A stretch of DNA of 64,000 nt from G963674685 sp964591275 (GCA_964591275.1 CAZQAE010000025.1:1-64000); one strand, 5' to 3'; numbered from the stretch's first letter, positions 28,011-36,854 are shown. Notes: generated by a model from the letters alone, not told the origin. A program made the numbers and translations.

Positions 28011-29477
28011 GTGACCTCTACAGCGCCTCGCTGGATCATGGCGATCTCGATCATCGTGCTTCTAACACTGAGCTTTCTCTCGACTCGCTGGAGACCAGTG
28101 GAAGATTCGTATATTTCATTTCGCTACGCGGCCAACGCATCTCTAGGTCAGGGACTTGTTTTCAACCCCGGAGAACGGGTCGAAGGTTTCACCAATCTTC
28201 TTTGGACGGCGCTGCTATCGGTTTTGGGCCGGTGTGACTGGAAGAATATCCCAATGATCGCCCTGTCGCTCGAATTACTTTTGGCGATTTCCACAATGCT
28301 GGTACTGTGGAAATGGACAGGCAGCTATCTCTCCGTTCTCCTGTTGGCCATATTTCCAGGGTTCATTGACAACGTCGGCACGGGCCTCGAAGTTGCATTG
28401 CTCGCGTTCCTTTTCACATCAAGTGCATACCTGTTGCTCAAATCAGAGCGGCCAGCCCTTGGTTCACTTTGTATGGGATTGGCTTTTCTTACCAGGCCGG
28501 ACGCTGGACTGGTAGGCGTCTTCGTTCTGATGGGGTTCTGGTTGGCGTCCCGGCGCGCGGAGCGCGACCAACGATTATTCATACGCTTGATATTACCATT
28601 TGTTGGATTAGTGGTTGCTACGGAAGTGTTCCGTTTCTTGTATTACGGTGATGTGGTTCCGAATACTTTCCACGCAAAAGCTGCTTTGAGTTTTTCATCC
28701 GATCTCGCTTTGGGATTCAAAAACCTATGGCACTATGTCGCTCGCGGCGGCTTCGCTTTTTTGGTGCTCATAGTGGCAGCGCTCACTTTTGCTCGTAAGG
28801 ACATTCGCTCTTTTGGCGTTGCTCTGGGTGCGTCGGCTTTTCTGGTTTACTATTTGTTGGCTGGTGGACCGAGCGGCAACCAGTCAAGGTTTCTCGCTCC
28901 ACTAATCCCGCTTCTGTTGGGCATCATTCCGTGGATGGCGATTGGATTTTCCACACGCGTTTGGCGAGGCGCTCTAATGACTTCTGTGATCTTGGGTTGC
29001 GCCCTGATGATATATTTTCAGGGTCCGCTTCCGACGCTGTCCAATAAAAGCACTTATCGGCTCGTCTCCCGAGCCATAACCCCATTGCCTGCAGGAACAA
29101 AAGTCGTGTTTCAGGCCATTGGTTTGGTTGGGTGGGAGAATCTACACCTGACAATTATAGACCAGCTCGGTCTTACAAACCGTGAAGTCGCGATTCACGG
29201 TGAACCACACCCCGAAATCCCTATCCAAGGCCATCGAAAATGGATGACGGCTGACCAATTCTTTGCCGCGAAAGCCGATTACTATGTGCCTTTCACTTCT
29301 GGCGCGTTGAAAAGGGGAGACTGCCCTGAGAACACGGTTTTCGCTCCAATTCCATTGGGGCCGGATGCTTCGATAATAAAAGACCCTCGTCTTCTGAAAT
29401 ACTTCACGGCCATTACTCTCAAATCCGGCAGGGAGGGATGCGTTCTGGCATTTCGTAGAAATGGTCCGGATCAGTAA
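28011..29477 (+). CDS. Polytopic membrane glycosyltransferase (GT-C type)
   Basis: The 488-residue protein starts at GTG behind GAGGGG; a TTG seven codons earlier is possible. It has about nine hydrophobic segments. The first periplasmic loop, RPVEDSYISFRYAANASLGQ, followed by LVFNPGERVEGFTNLLW, is the hallmark of a GT-C family that includes mycobacterial arabinofuranosyltransferases of the AftB kind, in which the acidic residue after the first helix is catalytic. The C-terminal 130 residues are soluble. It probably transfers a sugar from a lipid-phosphate donor. The gene is bracketed by a 28-bp direct repeat, which hints at insertion. Confidence 0.7.
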   Translation: MTSTAPRWIMAISIIVLLTLSFLSTRWRPVEDSYISFRYAANASLGQGLVFNPGERVEGFTNLLWTALLSVLGRCDWKNIPMIALSLELLLAISTMLVLWKWTGSYLSVLLLAIFPGFIDNVGTGLEVALLAFLFTSSAYLLLKSERPALGSLCMGLAFLTRPDAGLVGVFVLMGFWLASRRAERDQRLFIRLILPFVGLVVATEVFRFLYYGDVVPNTFHAKAALSFSSDLALGFKNLWHYVARGGFAFLVLIVAALTFARKDIRSFGVALGASAFLVYYLLAGGPSGNQSRFLAPLIPLLLGIIPWMAIGFSTRVWRGALMTSVILGCALMIYFQGPLPTLSNKSTYRLVSRAITPLPAGTKVVFQAIGLVGWENLHLTIIDQLGLTNREVAIHGEPHPEIPIQGHRKWMTADQFFAAKADYYVPFTSGALKRGDCPENTVFAPIPLGPDASIIKDPRLLKYFTAITLKSGREGCVLAFRRNGPDQ

Positions 29478-29505
29478 ACTTGAGAGAGAAATAGCAAAGG
29501 CAAAA

Positions 29506-29533
29506 TTCGACATGAAGCTCGGCGCATAGCGCG
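29506..29533 (+). repeat. 28-bp direct repeat, right copy
   Basis: Identical to 27569-27596, which is the 3' end of the ADP-ribosylglycohydrolase gene. Here it is an isolated fragment with no coding context. Confidence 0.9.
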
Positions 29534-29658
29534 AACCCATGTCGAAAAATGAACTTGAATAATATGTCGCGGTTGCGATAACATCGCATGGCTTTGCGTT
29601 GCACTATGGTAGCGCATGTGAATGGCGACCGACAACAACGGGGTACTGGGAGAAAAGC

Positions 29659-31485
29659 ATGTTTACCGTCATCAAAACTACCGGTGTGCGCATCGTCAAA
29701 TACGCAGTCGCATTTCTGATCGCTTGTATTTTATCCGGCGCTTCGTTTTTTGCGTCCCCAGTGTCGGCGCAAGTCGCGCCTCCGATTAAAAGAACGGTCT
29801 TCGCCATCGGTAATATTACCCCACTTATCATACCATTTCCGCTTGTAGCGCACGTGCTGATCGACGACCAGCTCTACCACGCGCAGACTTGGTTCTCGGC
29901 TTCGAGGGCGTCGGGGCCTGTTGGGCTGGCGGTGGATGAAGCGAACAAGCGCCTGTTTGTCTCCTATGAGAGTGCGCAGACGCTTAACGCCTTCAATGCA
30001 GAGGACGCCACCGAGCAGGGCAACATCCGTCTGGCCGGAACCAGCAACCTGGCGGGCATGGTCGTACACCAGGAGCGCGGCCACCTGTTCGTGGTCGATC
30101 GCGGGCAGCCGACGGTGTACGTTTTCGATACGCAGAACTTCGAGGCCGTGGAACAATGGATTATTCCGGGCACGCCGGGGCCCTGGGGCATCGACCTGGA
30201 AGGCGACCTTCTATGGGTGGCGAACACTACGGAAACCGTTCGAAGCTTCAACATCGACACGCACGAACTGGTCGATCAGTTTACGCAAACAAATCCGGCC
30301 ATCGCCATCGCCGTGACCGATTACCCGGAGCGATACGTTTTCACGACGGCCTGGGACGGCGGAACGCCGACCAGTCCCGGACTCACGAAGTACGCGGTGG
30401 ATACGGATGTGGAAGACTTCGCAACCCTGCCCGGCGTCGGCAAGGGGGTGTCGCTGAATCCCGCCATCAACCAAGTTTACGTTATCGTATCGAACAATCT
30501 GGCCATATACGACATGGAAACCTTGGCGCCCCTTTATACTTATCTATTGGGCAATCTTTGGAGTTCGACGGACTGTCTGGCCAGCGAAGTGCGTTTCACG
30601 GGGACGGTCAAAAAGGAATGCATCTCGCATCCTGCCGGGCAAATCATCATCCCCGGCGACGAAGTCGTTTTCGAGATCACGGTCCAAAACCGGCACTCAG
30701 AGCCGATCCATGTTCTTCCACTGGAGGATCAGTATGACACCGGCCACCTTGCCTTTGTATCCGCGACGCCGGTGTCCGACGACGCCATCGACGATGGCGT
30801 GATCAACTGGAGCGATCTTGTCGTGTCCTTTGGCCAAGATCAGGACCCCGGCGAAACCTTTACGGTGGAGGTTGTTTTCAACGCGACCGCGACCGAGTGC
30901 ACAGAGTTCGTGGAAGGATCGAATTTAGGGGAAATTTCCGGGTTGGTCGATACCGAAGGCGAGACCCTTGACGATGCAGCGGGATCGGCGGATTACCGCA
31001 TCAACTGCTACTGCCGTGAAGACGAGGACTGCGATGACGGGCTTTTCTGCAACGGCTTGGAATACTGCAATGAACTGGCGCAATGCGTGAGTCCAGGAAA
31101 CCCCTGCCCACTTGATGACGAAGTTTTCTGCAACGGGCAGGAAACGGTGATCTGCGACGAAGATCTCGATGAGTGCGGGCACACCGGCGATCCGTGCGTG
31201 GACGACGGCAATTTCTGCAATGGCGACGAGACCTGCAACGAGCAGACGCAGCAGTGCGAGCACAACGGCGATCCGTGTGTGGACGACGGAATCTTTTGCA
31301 ACGGCGATGATTATTGCGATCCGACTAAATTGGAATGTCAGCACACCGGCGATCCCTGCGAGGAATACGAAATTTGCGACGAGGACGCTGAACTATGCGT
31401 AGGCGACAATGTTCCTATTGGCGACGACGATGACGCCGGCTGGCCTGAGGGCAAGGTCACGGGTGGCTGCTGCGGATGTGAATAG
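29659..31485 (+). CDS. Secreted beta-propeller protein with Cys/Asp-rich repeats
   Basis: A 608-residue protein starting at the ATG at 29659 (GGGAG upstream). The signal peptide ends near SPVSAQ (about 38). Residues about 55-310 are YncE/NHL-like propeller blades (GPVGLAVDEANKRLFVSYES, ATEQGNIRLAGTSNLAGMVV). Residues about 335-440 resemble the DUF11 Ig-like repeat (PGDEVVFEITVQNRHSEPI). From about 450 there are at least four Cys/Asp-rich repeats of the type CxxDGxFCNGxExC, seen in myxobacterial-style surface proteins. The protein ends in an Asp run and GGCCGCE, without a membrane helix. It is probably displayed on or shed from the cell surface, perhaps binding calcium. Confidence 0.75.
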   Translation: MFTVIKTTGVRIVKYAVAFLIACILSGASFFASPVSAQVAPPIKRTVFAIGNITPLIIPFPLVAHVLIDDQLYHAQTWFSASRASGPVGLAVDEANKRLFVSYESAQTLNAFNAEDATEQGNIRLAGTSNLAGMVVHQERGHLFVVDRGQPTVYVFDTQNFEAVEQWIIPGTPGPWGIDLEGDLLWVANTTETVRSFNIDTHELVDQFTQTNPAIAIAVTDYPERYVFTTAWDGGTPTSPGLTKYAVDTDVEDFATLPGVGKGVSLNPAINQVYVIVSNNLAIYDMETLAPLYTYLLGNLWSSTDCLASEVRFTGTVKKECISHPAGQIIIPGDEVVFEITVQNRHSEPIHVLPLEDQYDTGHLAFVSATPVSDDAIDDGVINWSDLVVSFGQDQDPGETFTVEVVFNATATECTEFVEGSNLGEISGLVDTEGETLDDAAGSADYRINCYCREDEDCDDGLFCNGLEYCNELAQCVSPGNPCPLDDEVFCNGQETVICDEDLDECGHTGDPCVDDGNFCNGDETCNEQTQQCEHNGDPCVDDGIFCNGDDYCDPTKLECQHTGDPCEEYEICDEDAELCVGDNVPIGDDDDAGWPEGKVTGGCCGCE

Positions 31486-31546
31486 ATAAAGGGTAGGCGT
31501 TTAGGTCCAGGAGTTCGAGAATCAGCGTTTTTAGTGCGGTGTGTGT

Positions 31547-32950
31547 TTATGGTTTTCTTAACGGGATATCCCATTTTTTCATATACTTCCATATTGCGGT
31601 CCTGCTGACTCCCAATTGTCGTCCCGCTTCAGCTTTGTTCCAATGGGAATCTTCCAGCACATCGATCAGAAATTCCCGCGTTAGTTTTTTTTGAGGTTGG
31701 TTTTTTTGATCGCTTTTAGATGACCATTTTGAAGAATGAGGCGCGTATTCACATTGTCTGATTTCCACGGGCAGGTCGAAAATGTCGATATGCCTGTCAT
31801 TGACCAAAACAAAGCCGTGTTCGATCGCGTTTTCAAGCTCACGAACGTTACCCGGCCAATTGTAGTCCATCAGGATTCGCATGGCGGAAGGCGTAACATC
31901 CAAGACTTGCTTTCCTGTTTGTTTATTTTGGAGATTGATAAAGTGACTGATCAAAAGTCTAAGGTCATCTTTCCTTTTTCGTAAAGGAGGAAGCTCGATA
32001 GGAAATACCTTCAAACGGTAAAAAAGATCCTCCCGAAAGGCGCCGCTATTTACAAGGCTGAAAATATCTTTATTCGTAGCGGCGACGATCCGAATGTCGA
32101 TCTTTTGTTTTTTGGATTCACCCACGCGTTCGATTTCGCGCTCCTGCAGGACCCGTAAAAGTTTGATCTGTATCAACGGGCTGATATCCGCAATCTCATC
32201 CAGAAAAAGAGTGCCGCCGTCGGCTTCTTCCAATCGCCCAACGCGATCTCGCACCGAGCCGGTGAAAGCGCCTTTCACGTGTCCGAATAATTCGCTTTCC
32301 AGCAGGGTTTCCGGGAGCGCGCTACAATTGATCGTAACATAAGGCATGTCCGCCCGTGCGCTGTTAAAATGGATCGCGCTGGCCACCAGTTCTTTTCCCG
32401 TACCGCTCTCCCCTTGGATCAAAACGGTGGCTTCGCTTGCCGCCGCCGCTTTCAAAGCCGTAAAAACTTGCTGTATCTCACTGCTTTTTCCGATAATGTT
32501 TTCAAAACTGTGGATTTTTTTAAGCTGACGAGCGGTTTCTTCCAGTATTTTTCGTGCGCGATAAACTTCCCCGAGGTCGGTTACAGTCTCCACAATTCCC
32601 AGAATGTCGCCGTTTGCACCATCTATTAGCCGCGCACTCTTCAGAACGGGGACATCATGGCCATTCTTATGCCTGAGAAAGCATTCCTTCCCATCAAAAC
32701 TCCCAATCTCTAATATCCCGCATTCCTTGATCCCCGTTGGGCAGCTTGTATCCAAACATCGGTTGAAAGTCAGCATGCTGCAATTTTTACCAATCGCCTC
32801 TGCTTCACGATAACCGGTTATTCGTTCCATTGAAGGATTCCATGAGCTTATTGTCCCTTGCCGATCCAGCGTAAAAACGCCATCTGCCATTGAACCCAAA
32901 AGAAGTTCTGCGAAATTTGAGTCAAATAATATGCTGGGTTTTGTCTGCAT
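31547..32950 (-). CDS. PAS-containing sigma-54-dependent transcriptional activator
   Basis: The 467-residue protein starts at the ATG at 32950 (a TTG five codons earlier is less likely). Residues about 5-130 form a PAS domain with a Cys cluster (CSM, NRCLDTSCP, KECG) that could hold a metal or Fe-S cluster or sense redox. The AAA+ domain (about 150-385) has Walker A GESGTGKE, the sigma-54 contact loop ELFGHVKGAFTGS and Walker B GGTLFLDEIAD. A Fis-type helix-turn-helix closes the protein (AGRQLGVSRTAIWKYMK). It is divergent from the redox operon, with an inverted repeat between them that is the obvious binding site. It should activate that operon from a -24/-12 promoter. Confidence 0.93.
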   Translation of the reverse strand: MQTKPSILFDSNFAELLLGSMADGVFTLDRQGTISSWNPSMERITGYREAEAIGKNCSMLTFNRCLDTSCPTGIKECGILEIGSFDGKECFLRHKNGHDVPVLKSARLIDGANGDILGIVETVTDLGEVYRARKILEETARQLKKIHSFENIIGKSSEIQQVFTALKAAAASEATVLIQGESGTGKELVASAIHFNSARADMPYVTINCSALPETLLESELFGHVKGAFTGSVRDRVGRLEEADGGTLFLDEIADISPLIQIKLLRVLQEREIERVGESKKQKIDIRIVAATNKDIFSLVNSGAFREDLFYRLKVFPIELPPLRKRKDDLRLLISHFINLQNKQTGKQVLDVTPSAMRILMDYNWPGNVRELENAIEHGFVLVNDRHIDIFDLPVEIRQCEYAPHSSKWSSKSDQKNQPQKKLTREFLIDVLEDSHWNKAEAGRQLGVSRTAIWKYMKKWDIPLRKP

Positions 32951-33018
32951 TTTTCTTTTCCCCAACCTTCCTTTCTTCGATTAAGCTTGAATAATTCCGC
33001 CAGGGACGAAACAGGTAA

Positions 33019-33053
33019 CGTTATGGTAACGCTATGGTTGCGTTACCATAACG
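33019..33053. promoter_or_regulatory. 14-bp perfect inverted repeat, likely activator site
   Basis: CGTTATGGTAACGC (33019-33032) and GCGTTACCATAACG (33040-33053) are exact reverse complements around a 7-base spacer. The site lies about 70 bases upstream of the activator gene and 120-155 bases upstream of the candidate -24/-12 promoter of the divergent operon, the usual place for an enhancer bound by a sigma-54 activator. Confidence 0.75.
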
Positions 33054-33113
33054 CTAAGATCACCATGCTTTCTGATTTTCTTATTGTCAAGATTGCGTCA
33101 AGAAGGGATTATT

Positions 33114-33206
33114 ATGACCGAATATCAACGACTTAACTTATTTTCAAATGAAGTCCCATCAGGACATACCCCCCTTGGCACGCTTGTTGAGTTGGTTGAG
33201 GCATAG
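33114..33206 (+). CDS. Possible 30-residue leader peptide
   Basis: The ATG at 33114, with AAGAAGGGA upstream, opens a 30-codon frame (MTEYQRLNLFSNEV and onward) that stops at 33206. It overlaps the candidate -24/-12 promoter, so if that promoter is real this frame would be transcribed only from further upstream. It may be a gene remnant or chance. No similarity is recognised. Confidence 0.2.
   Translation: MTEYQRLNLFSNEVPSGHTPLGTLVELVEA
33175..33191 (+). promoter_or_regulatory. Candidate sigma-54 (-24/-12) promoter
   Basis: TTGGCACG at 33175-33182 matches the -24 element perfectly. After 4 bases, TTGAG stands where TTGCW is expected, so the -12 GC is GA here. Spacing is correct. It lies 75 bases before the thioredoxin start and downstream of the palindrome, next to a sigma-54 activator gene. 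Confidence 0.5.
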
Positions 33207-33265
33207 CAAGAGCGATGGAGAAATCGAGAGATCATATTTCCCATCCACAAGAAGGAGACGGAGTT

Positions 33266-33841
33266 TTGAGCCTACAAATTCTCAGATCCGATAAAGAGCT
33301 TGAACAAGCAATAAAAAATGGCGTCGCGCTGGTTGCTTTCAACGCTCCCTGGTGCGCTCCTTGCCAATCTCAGGAGTCTATCATTATTCATCTTTCGGAT
33401 CAGCTTGAGCAAAAGGCATTATTCGCGAAAATAGATATCGAATCCAGTTCCGGGTTGGCGACACGTCTTGGAATACAAGCCATTCCAACAGTCATCATCT
33501 ACAAAAACAGCAAAGAAATTCAGCGTTTTACAGGGGTTCACGAAGAGTCTGCTCTTCGAGGAGCCCTTGAAAATATATTGGGCCGTACGCCCGATGCTCA
33601 CCTTAAACCCAATGCGTTTAACGAAAAGGATACTATCATGAGCGAAGACCCTATCATGAGCGAAGACCAAAGAATTGAAGCCGCCACTGAGACCCACAAA
33701 CCCGCACGCCCCATGAAGTTCTTTAAGGACATGGATGGCAACGGCTGGTTGTGTGACAAGGACATCGACCCGAAAAGCGATTTTGAAAAGCAGGGGTGCT
33801 GGAGATGTGAGGACATGGCCTTTCCCGCCGGCGGTCGTTGA
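33266..33841 (+). CDS. Thioredoxin-like protein with C-terminal extension
   Basis: A protein of 191 residues from the TTG at 33266, with AAGGAG 8 bases upstream; an ATG at 33215 in the same frame lacks such a site. Residues 1-105 are a thioredoxin fold with active site WCAPC (Cys30/33) and cis-Pro in AIPTVIIY. The C-terminal 60 residues (FFKDMDGNGWLCDKDID, then CWRC) are separated by a linker containing an exact 18-base tandem repeat and look like a formerly separate small protein. It is the first gene of the redox operon and should reduce disulfides of operon partners. Confidence 0.85.
   Translation: MSLQILRSDKELEQAIKNGVALVAFNAPWCAPCQSQESIIIHLSDQLEQKALFAKIDIESSSGLATRLGIQAIPTVIIYKNSKEIQRFTGVHEESALRGALENILGRTPDAHLKPNAFNEKDTIMSEDPIMSEDQRIEAATETHKPARPMKFFKDMDGNGWLCDKDIDPKSDFEKQGCWRCEDMAFPAGGR
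33633..33668 (+). repeat. 18-bp perfect tandem duplication in the thioredoxin gene
   Basis: CTATCATGAGCGAAGACC occurs twice head to tail, in frame, and encodes IMSEDP/IMSEDQ. It sits at the junction between the thioredoxin domain and the C-terminal extension. Confidence 0.9.
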
Positions 33842-33928
33842 TCGAACAACACCGGATGGTCTCCAATGGACATCGACTGTCGGTGTCCATTGCAAGGATG
33901 AAACAGCAAATTTTAGGAGGAAATGAAA

Positions 33929-34281
33929 ATGATCGGATTAGACAGATTGATGGAAAAACCTGGCGTAGTTGCGGCAGGACAATTCAGCAAAGAAGGAAAA
34001 TTTGAAAGGACGGTGGGTGAATTTGGCGAAGAGATGAAGACGGAGGCTGCGAAATTTTGCGCCTCGGTGAATGAGACCGCATCCAAACATCCGACACGCT
34101 GGCCGAGACGACCGGCATGAAATGGAAAGGCCTGAATGGTTGGATGATTTGGGGTTGAGACTACGCCCTGTGCGTTTCGGGCAATACCGGCGTGTTCGTC
34201 GAAACGACGCGAGCCGATTTCAATCAGTTGATGGTGGATTTGTTTGGACCGCCCGCCGCGGGTCAACGAGTCACCATGTAG
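33929..34281 (+). pseudogene. DUF2173 (roadblock-like) gene with frameshift and stop
   Basis: AGGAGG lies 8 bases before ATG-ATC-GGA (MIGLDRLMEKPGVVAAGQFS), the DUF2173 N-terminus. After FCASVNETASK the frame drifts. The -1 frame from about 34087 continues the family sequence (DTLAETTGMKWKGLNGW) but meets TGA at 34156-34158. It then resumes with DYALCVSGNTGVFVETTR and ADFNQLMVDLFG to the stop at 34281. One lost base (short A run) and one substitution, probably GGA to TGA, explain the damage. The protein is normally about 115 residues, of unknown function. Either a decayed gene or sequence error. Confidence 0.75.
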
Positions 34282-34369
34282 CACCCCATCCTTCGAGCAC
34301 GATGGCGCAGGTGATTTTACGGAATGTGTAGATCAAGTTGCATTGAAAACTATCTGTCAAGGAGACTTT

Positions 34370-35782
34370 ATGAATACGGTAGAAGAAAACAATTCGACAA
34401 ATAATAACACCGAAATTCTGATTATCGGCGGTGGGCCCGTCGGAATACAGGCCGCCCGTCTCATCAAGCACTTCAGTTCCGACGCTGATGTGATGGTTGT
34501 TCGACCGGAACCGCACTCCATGGTTTATTGCGCCATTCCTTATGCCATTGAAGGGCTGTTCCCTTTATCCAAAACTTTCAAAAGCGATGATCTGATAACC
34601 GAAACAGGGGCAACGCTGATAAAACATAAGGTTGCCTCCGTCAATATGAAAGAGCATTCGGTTGTCTTGGACAACGGTCACGGCATCAAATTTAAAAAAA
34701 TGCTGATTGCCACCGGCGCGATCCCATTTCTTCCTCCTGTTCCCGGAATCGGGTTGAAGAACATTTTCTCTATAAAAACCGGGAAAGATGCCCAGGACGT
34801 TATCACGGCGCTCAGTGGGGATGCCGAATGCGGTGCGGAAAGCCCTTCGGGAAAGCACACCGGCGCTCAAAAAGCGGTGGTGATCGGCGCGGGAGCCATC
34901 GGGCTGGAACAGGCATTGGCTTACCGGGCGCGCAATCTGGAAGTTCATCTGGTTGATATCATGAGCTATCCCCTGTCAATGATGCTTGATCCGGACATGA
35001 GCGATGAGGTCACGCAAGAGCTTGTCAAAGCCGGTGTTCATCTGCATCTCGGTAAGGGGCTAAAAGCGTTTCACGGCAAAACAGCAGTCTCAAGCGTCGA
35101 ACTCGATAACGGGACAATCATCGACCTTGAGGAAGGCGCCGATTTCGCCATCGTCTCCGTCGGTATGCGACCGGATCTCTCGGTTTTTTCCGACAGTGGG
35201 ATCAAGATTGAAAAGGACGGAATCGTTGTTGATAAACATATGAAAACCAGCATCGACGGCGTTTGGGCTGCCGGTGACTGCGTGCAATTTACCTCGGGTA
35301 TTGATGGTGATGTGATTGGAGGGAAACTGGCGACAAACGCAGTGCCGATGGCAAAAATCGCGGCCCTCGACATGGTGGGAAAAGATGCGGAATACCCCGG
35401 TTTTTACAACGGCGCGATTACGATAGCCGGCGACATCCGCGTTGGAGGGACCGGATTCACCCAGACCCTTGCCGCCAAACGCGGCATAGATGTTTATTCA
35501 ACCGTTGGAAGTTCAAAAACTCGTTTTCCGATGATGCCGGGGGCGGGCACGGTGAAGGTCAAATTGGTCTTTCGAAGAGACACAAACGTGATTATCGGGG
35601 GGCAGGTTGTCGGGACCGAGGCCATTGCTGAGCGAATCGACCTGATCACTTTGGCCATACAACAAAAACTCAACGCACACGATCTGTCCAAATTCAGTTA
35701 TTCCTCGCAGCCCTGGCAGACTTTTTACCCCGCGAAAAACGCGATTGTCGAAGCGGCGGAAAAAGCAACGGGCTTGCTGTGA
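34370..35782 (+). CDS. CoA-disulfide-reductase-like FAD/NAD(P)H oxidoreductase
   Basis: The 470-residue protein starts at the ATG at 34370 with AAGGAG 5 bases upstream. FAD loop IIGGGPVGIQAARL (about 18-31), the redox Cys in SMVYCAIPYAI (Cys54, matching the single active Cys of CoA-disulfide reductase and NADH oxidase), second Rossmann loop VVIGAGAIGLEQA, and FAD motif GVWAAGDCV. A dimerisation domain follows at about 340-465. The family reduces CoA disulfide, persulfides or polysulfides with NAD(P)H. It is one of two related enzymes in this operon. Confidence 0.87.
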   Translation: MNTVEENNSTNNNTEILIIGGGPVGIQAARLIKHFSSDADVMVVRPEPHSMVYCAIPYAIEGLFPLSKTFKSDDLITETGATLIKHKVASVNMKEHSVVLDNGHGIKFKKMLIATGAIPFLPPVPGIGLKNIFSIKTGKDAQDVITALSGDAECGAESPSGKHTGAQKAVVIGAGAIGLEQALAYRARNLEVHLVDIMSYPLSMMLDPDMSDEVTQELVKAGVHLHLGKGLKAFHGKTAVSSVELDNGTIIDLEEGADFAIVSVGMRPDLSVFSDSGIKIEKDGIVVDKHMKTSIDGVWAAGDCVQFTSGIDGDVIGGKLATNAVPMAKIAALDMVGKDAEYPGFYNGAITIAGDIRVGGTGFTQTLAAKRGIDVYSTVGSSKTRFPMMPGAGTVKVKLVFRRDTNVIIGGQVVGTEAIAERIDLITLAIQQKLNAHDLSKFSYSSQPWQTFYPAKNAIVEAAEKATGLL

Positions 35783-35828
35783 AAATCCGTAATGCGGACA
35801 GAGAGCACAAAAGGGAAATTGCGTAACG

Positions 35829-36854
35829 GTGATTGACCAGATGGTTGCCATAACAAAGCACGCGCTTGTCATTACCAGTTTCGTTTTCGCGATGATGTTG
35901 GTGATCGAATATGTAAACGTGCTTTCCGCGGGTGAATGGCAAAATCGTCTTGGAAAAAACCAGTGGGGGCAATATCTTCTTGCCGCCTTCTTGGGTGCTA
36001 CCCCTGGTTGTCTGGGCGCATTCATCGTTGTCGCTCTGTATTCACACCGAGTCCTGTCTTTAGGGGCGGTTGTGGCAGCAATGGTCGCCACCAGCGGCGA
36101 TGAAGCGTTTGTGATGCTGGCAATGATTCCCAGGGAAGCGATTGTACTGACAGGTATTCTTTTCACCGTCGGAATTCTCGCGGGAATCGGAACGGACCTG
36201 CTGATTCGACGGGAGAGAGACGATGCCGGAACGTGTCGTTTTCAAACACACGATCAGGATGTGTGCCATTGTTTTCCACGCGGTCAGATACTTGGGCAGT
36301 GGAGGAAACTAAGCATTGCACGGGGCACCCTATCCCTGACACTTCTACTGATAATATTCGCTCTTGCGGTCGGGGAGTTGGGGCCTCAGGCATGGAACTG
36401 GAAGCGTTTTACGCTGGTCGGCGTCGCCGGCGTTAGCCTGTTTATCGTTTCGACAGTACCGGAGCATTTCCTGGAAGAACATCTTTGGAAGCATGTCGTT
36501 AAGCAACATCTTTTAAAAATATTCTTCTGGACCTTTGGCGCACTTGTTGTGGTGAATCTGGTCATCGATAAATTTCAGTTGAATGACCTGATTGTCGAAA
36601 ATCCATGGTCCGTGTTATCCGTCTCGGTTCTGGTGGGAACGATACCATCCTCCGGGCCGCATCTGATCTTTGTGACGCTGTTCCAAAAGGGCTTGATTCC
36701 CTTCAGCATCTTGCTCGCGAGTTCCATCGTACAGGACGGGCACGGCATGCTGCCGTTGCTTGGCTACTCAAGAAAAGACTTCATTATCGTCAAGGCCATC
36801 AACGTGGTGGTCGGCTTATTCATAGGTGGTCTTGTCTTGTCGATCATGCATTGA
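35829..36854 (+). CDS. 10-TM putative heavy-metal exporter (ArsP_2-like)
   Basis: A 341-residue polytopic membrane protein from the GTG at 35829 (an ATG lies four codons later). It has two halves. The first contains LGATPGCLGAFIVVALYSHR and VATSGDEAFVML; the second contains SSGPHLIFVTLFQKGLIPFS and SSIVQDGHGMLPLLGYSR. These paired loops are the hallmark of the putative 10-TM heavy-metal or manganese exporter family (ArsP_2). The central cytoplasmic loop has His and Cys (HDQDVCHC). It lies in the redox operon between a flavoprotein and a ferritin-like gene. The substrate is not established. Confidence 0.75.
   Translation: MIDQMVAITKHALVITSFVFAMMLVIEYVNVLSAGEWQNRLGKNQWGQYLLAAFLGATPGCLGAFIVVALYSHRVLSLGAVVAAMVATSGDEAFVMLAMIPREAIVLTGILFTVGILAGIGTDLLIRRERDDAGTCRFQTHDQDVCHCFPRGQILGQWRKLSIARGTLSLTLLLIIFALAVGELGPQAWNWKRFTLVGVAGVSLFIVSTVPEHFLEEHLWKHVVKQHLLKIFFWTFGALVVVNLVIDKFQLNDLIVENPWSVLSVSVLVGTIPSSGPHLIFVTLFQKGLIPFSILLASSIVQDGHGMLPLLGYSRKDFIIVKAINVVVGLFIGGLVLSIMH

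Noticed and set aside
34156..34158. TGA as selenocysteine in the DUF2173 gene
   Set aside because: The position is a Gly in the family pattern, the gene also has a frameshift, and no selenocysteine insertion hairpin is apparent.
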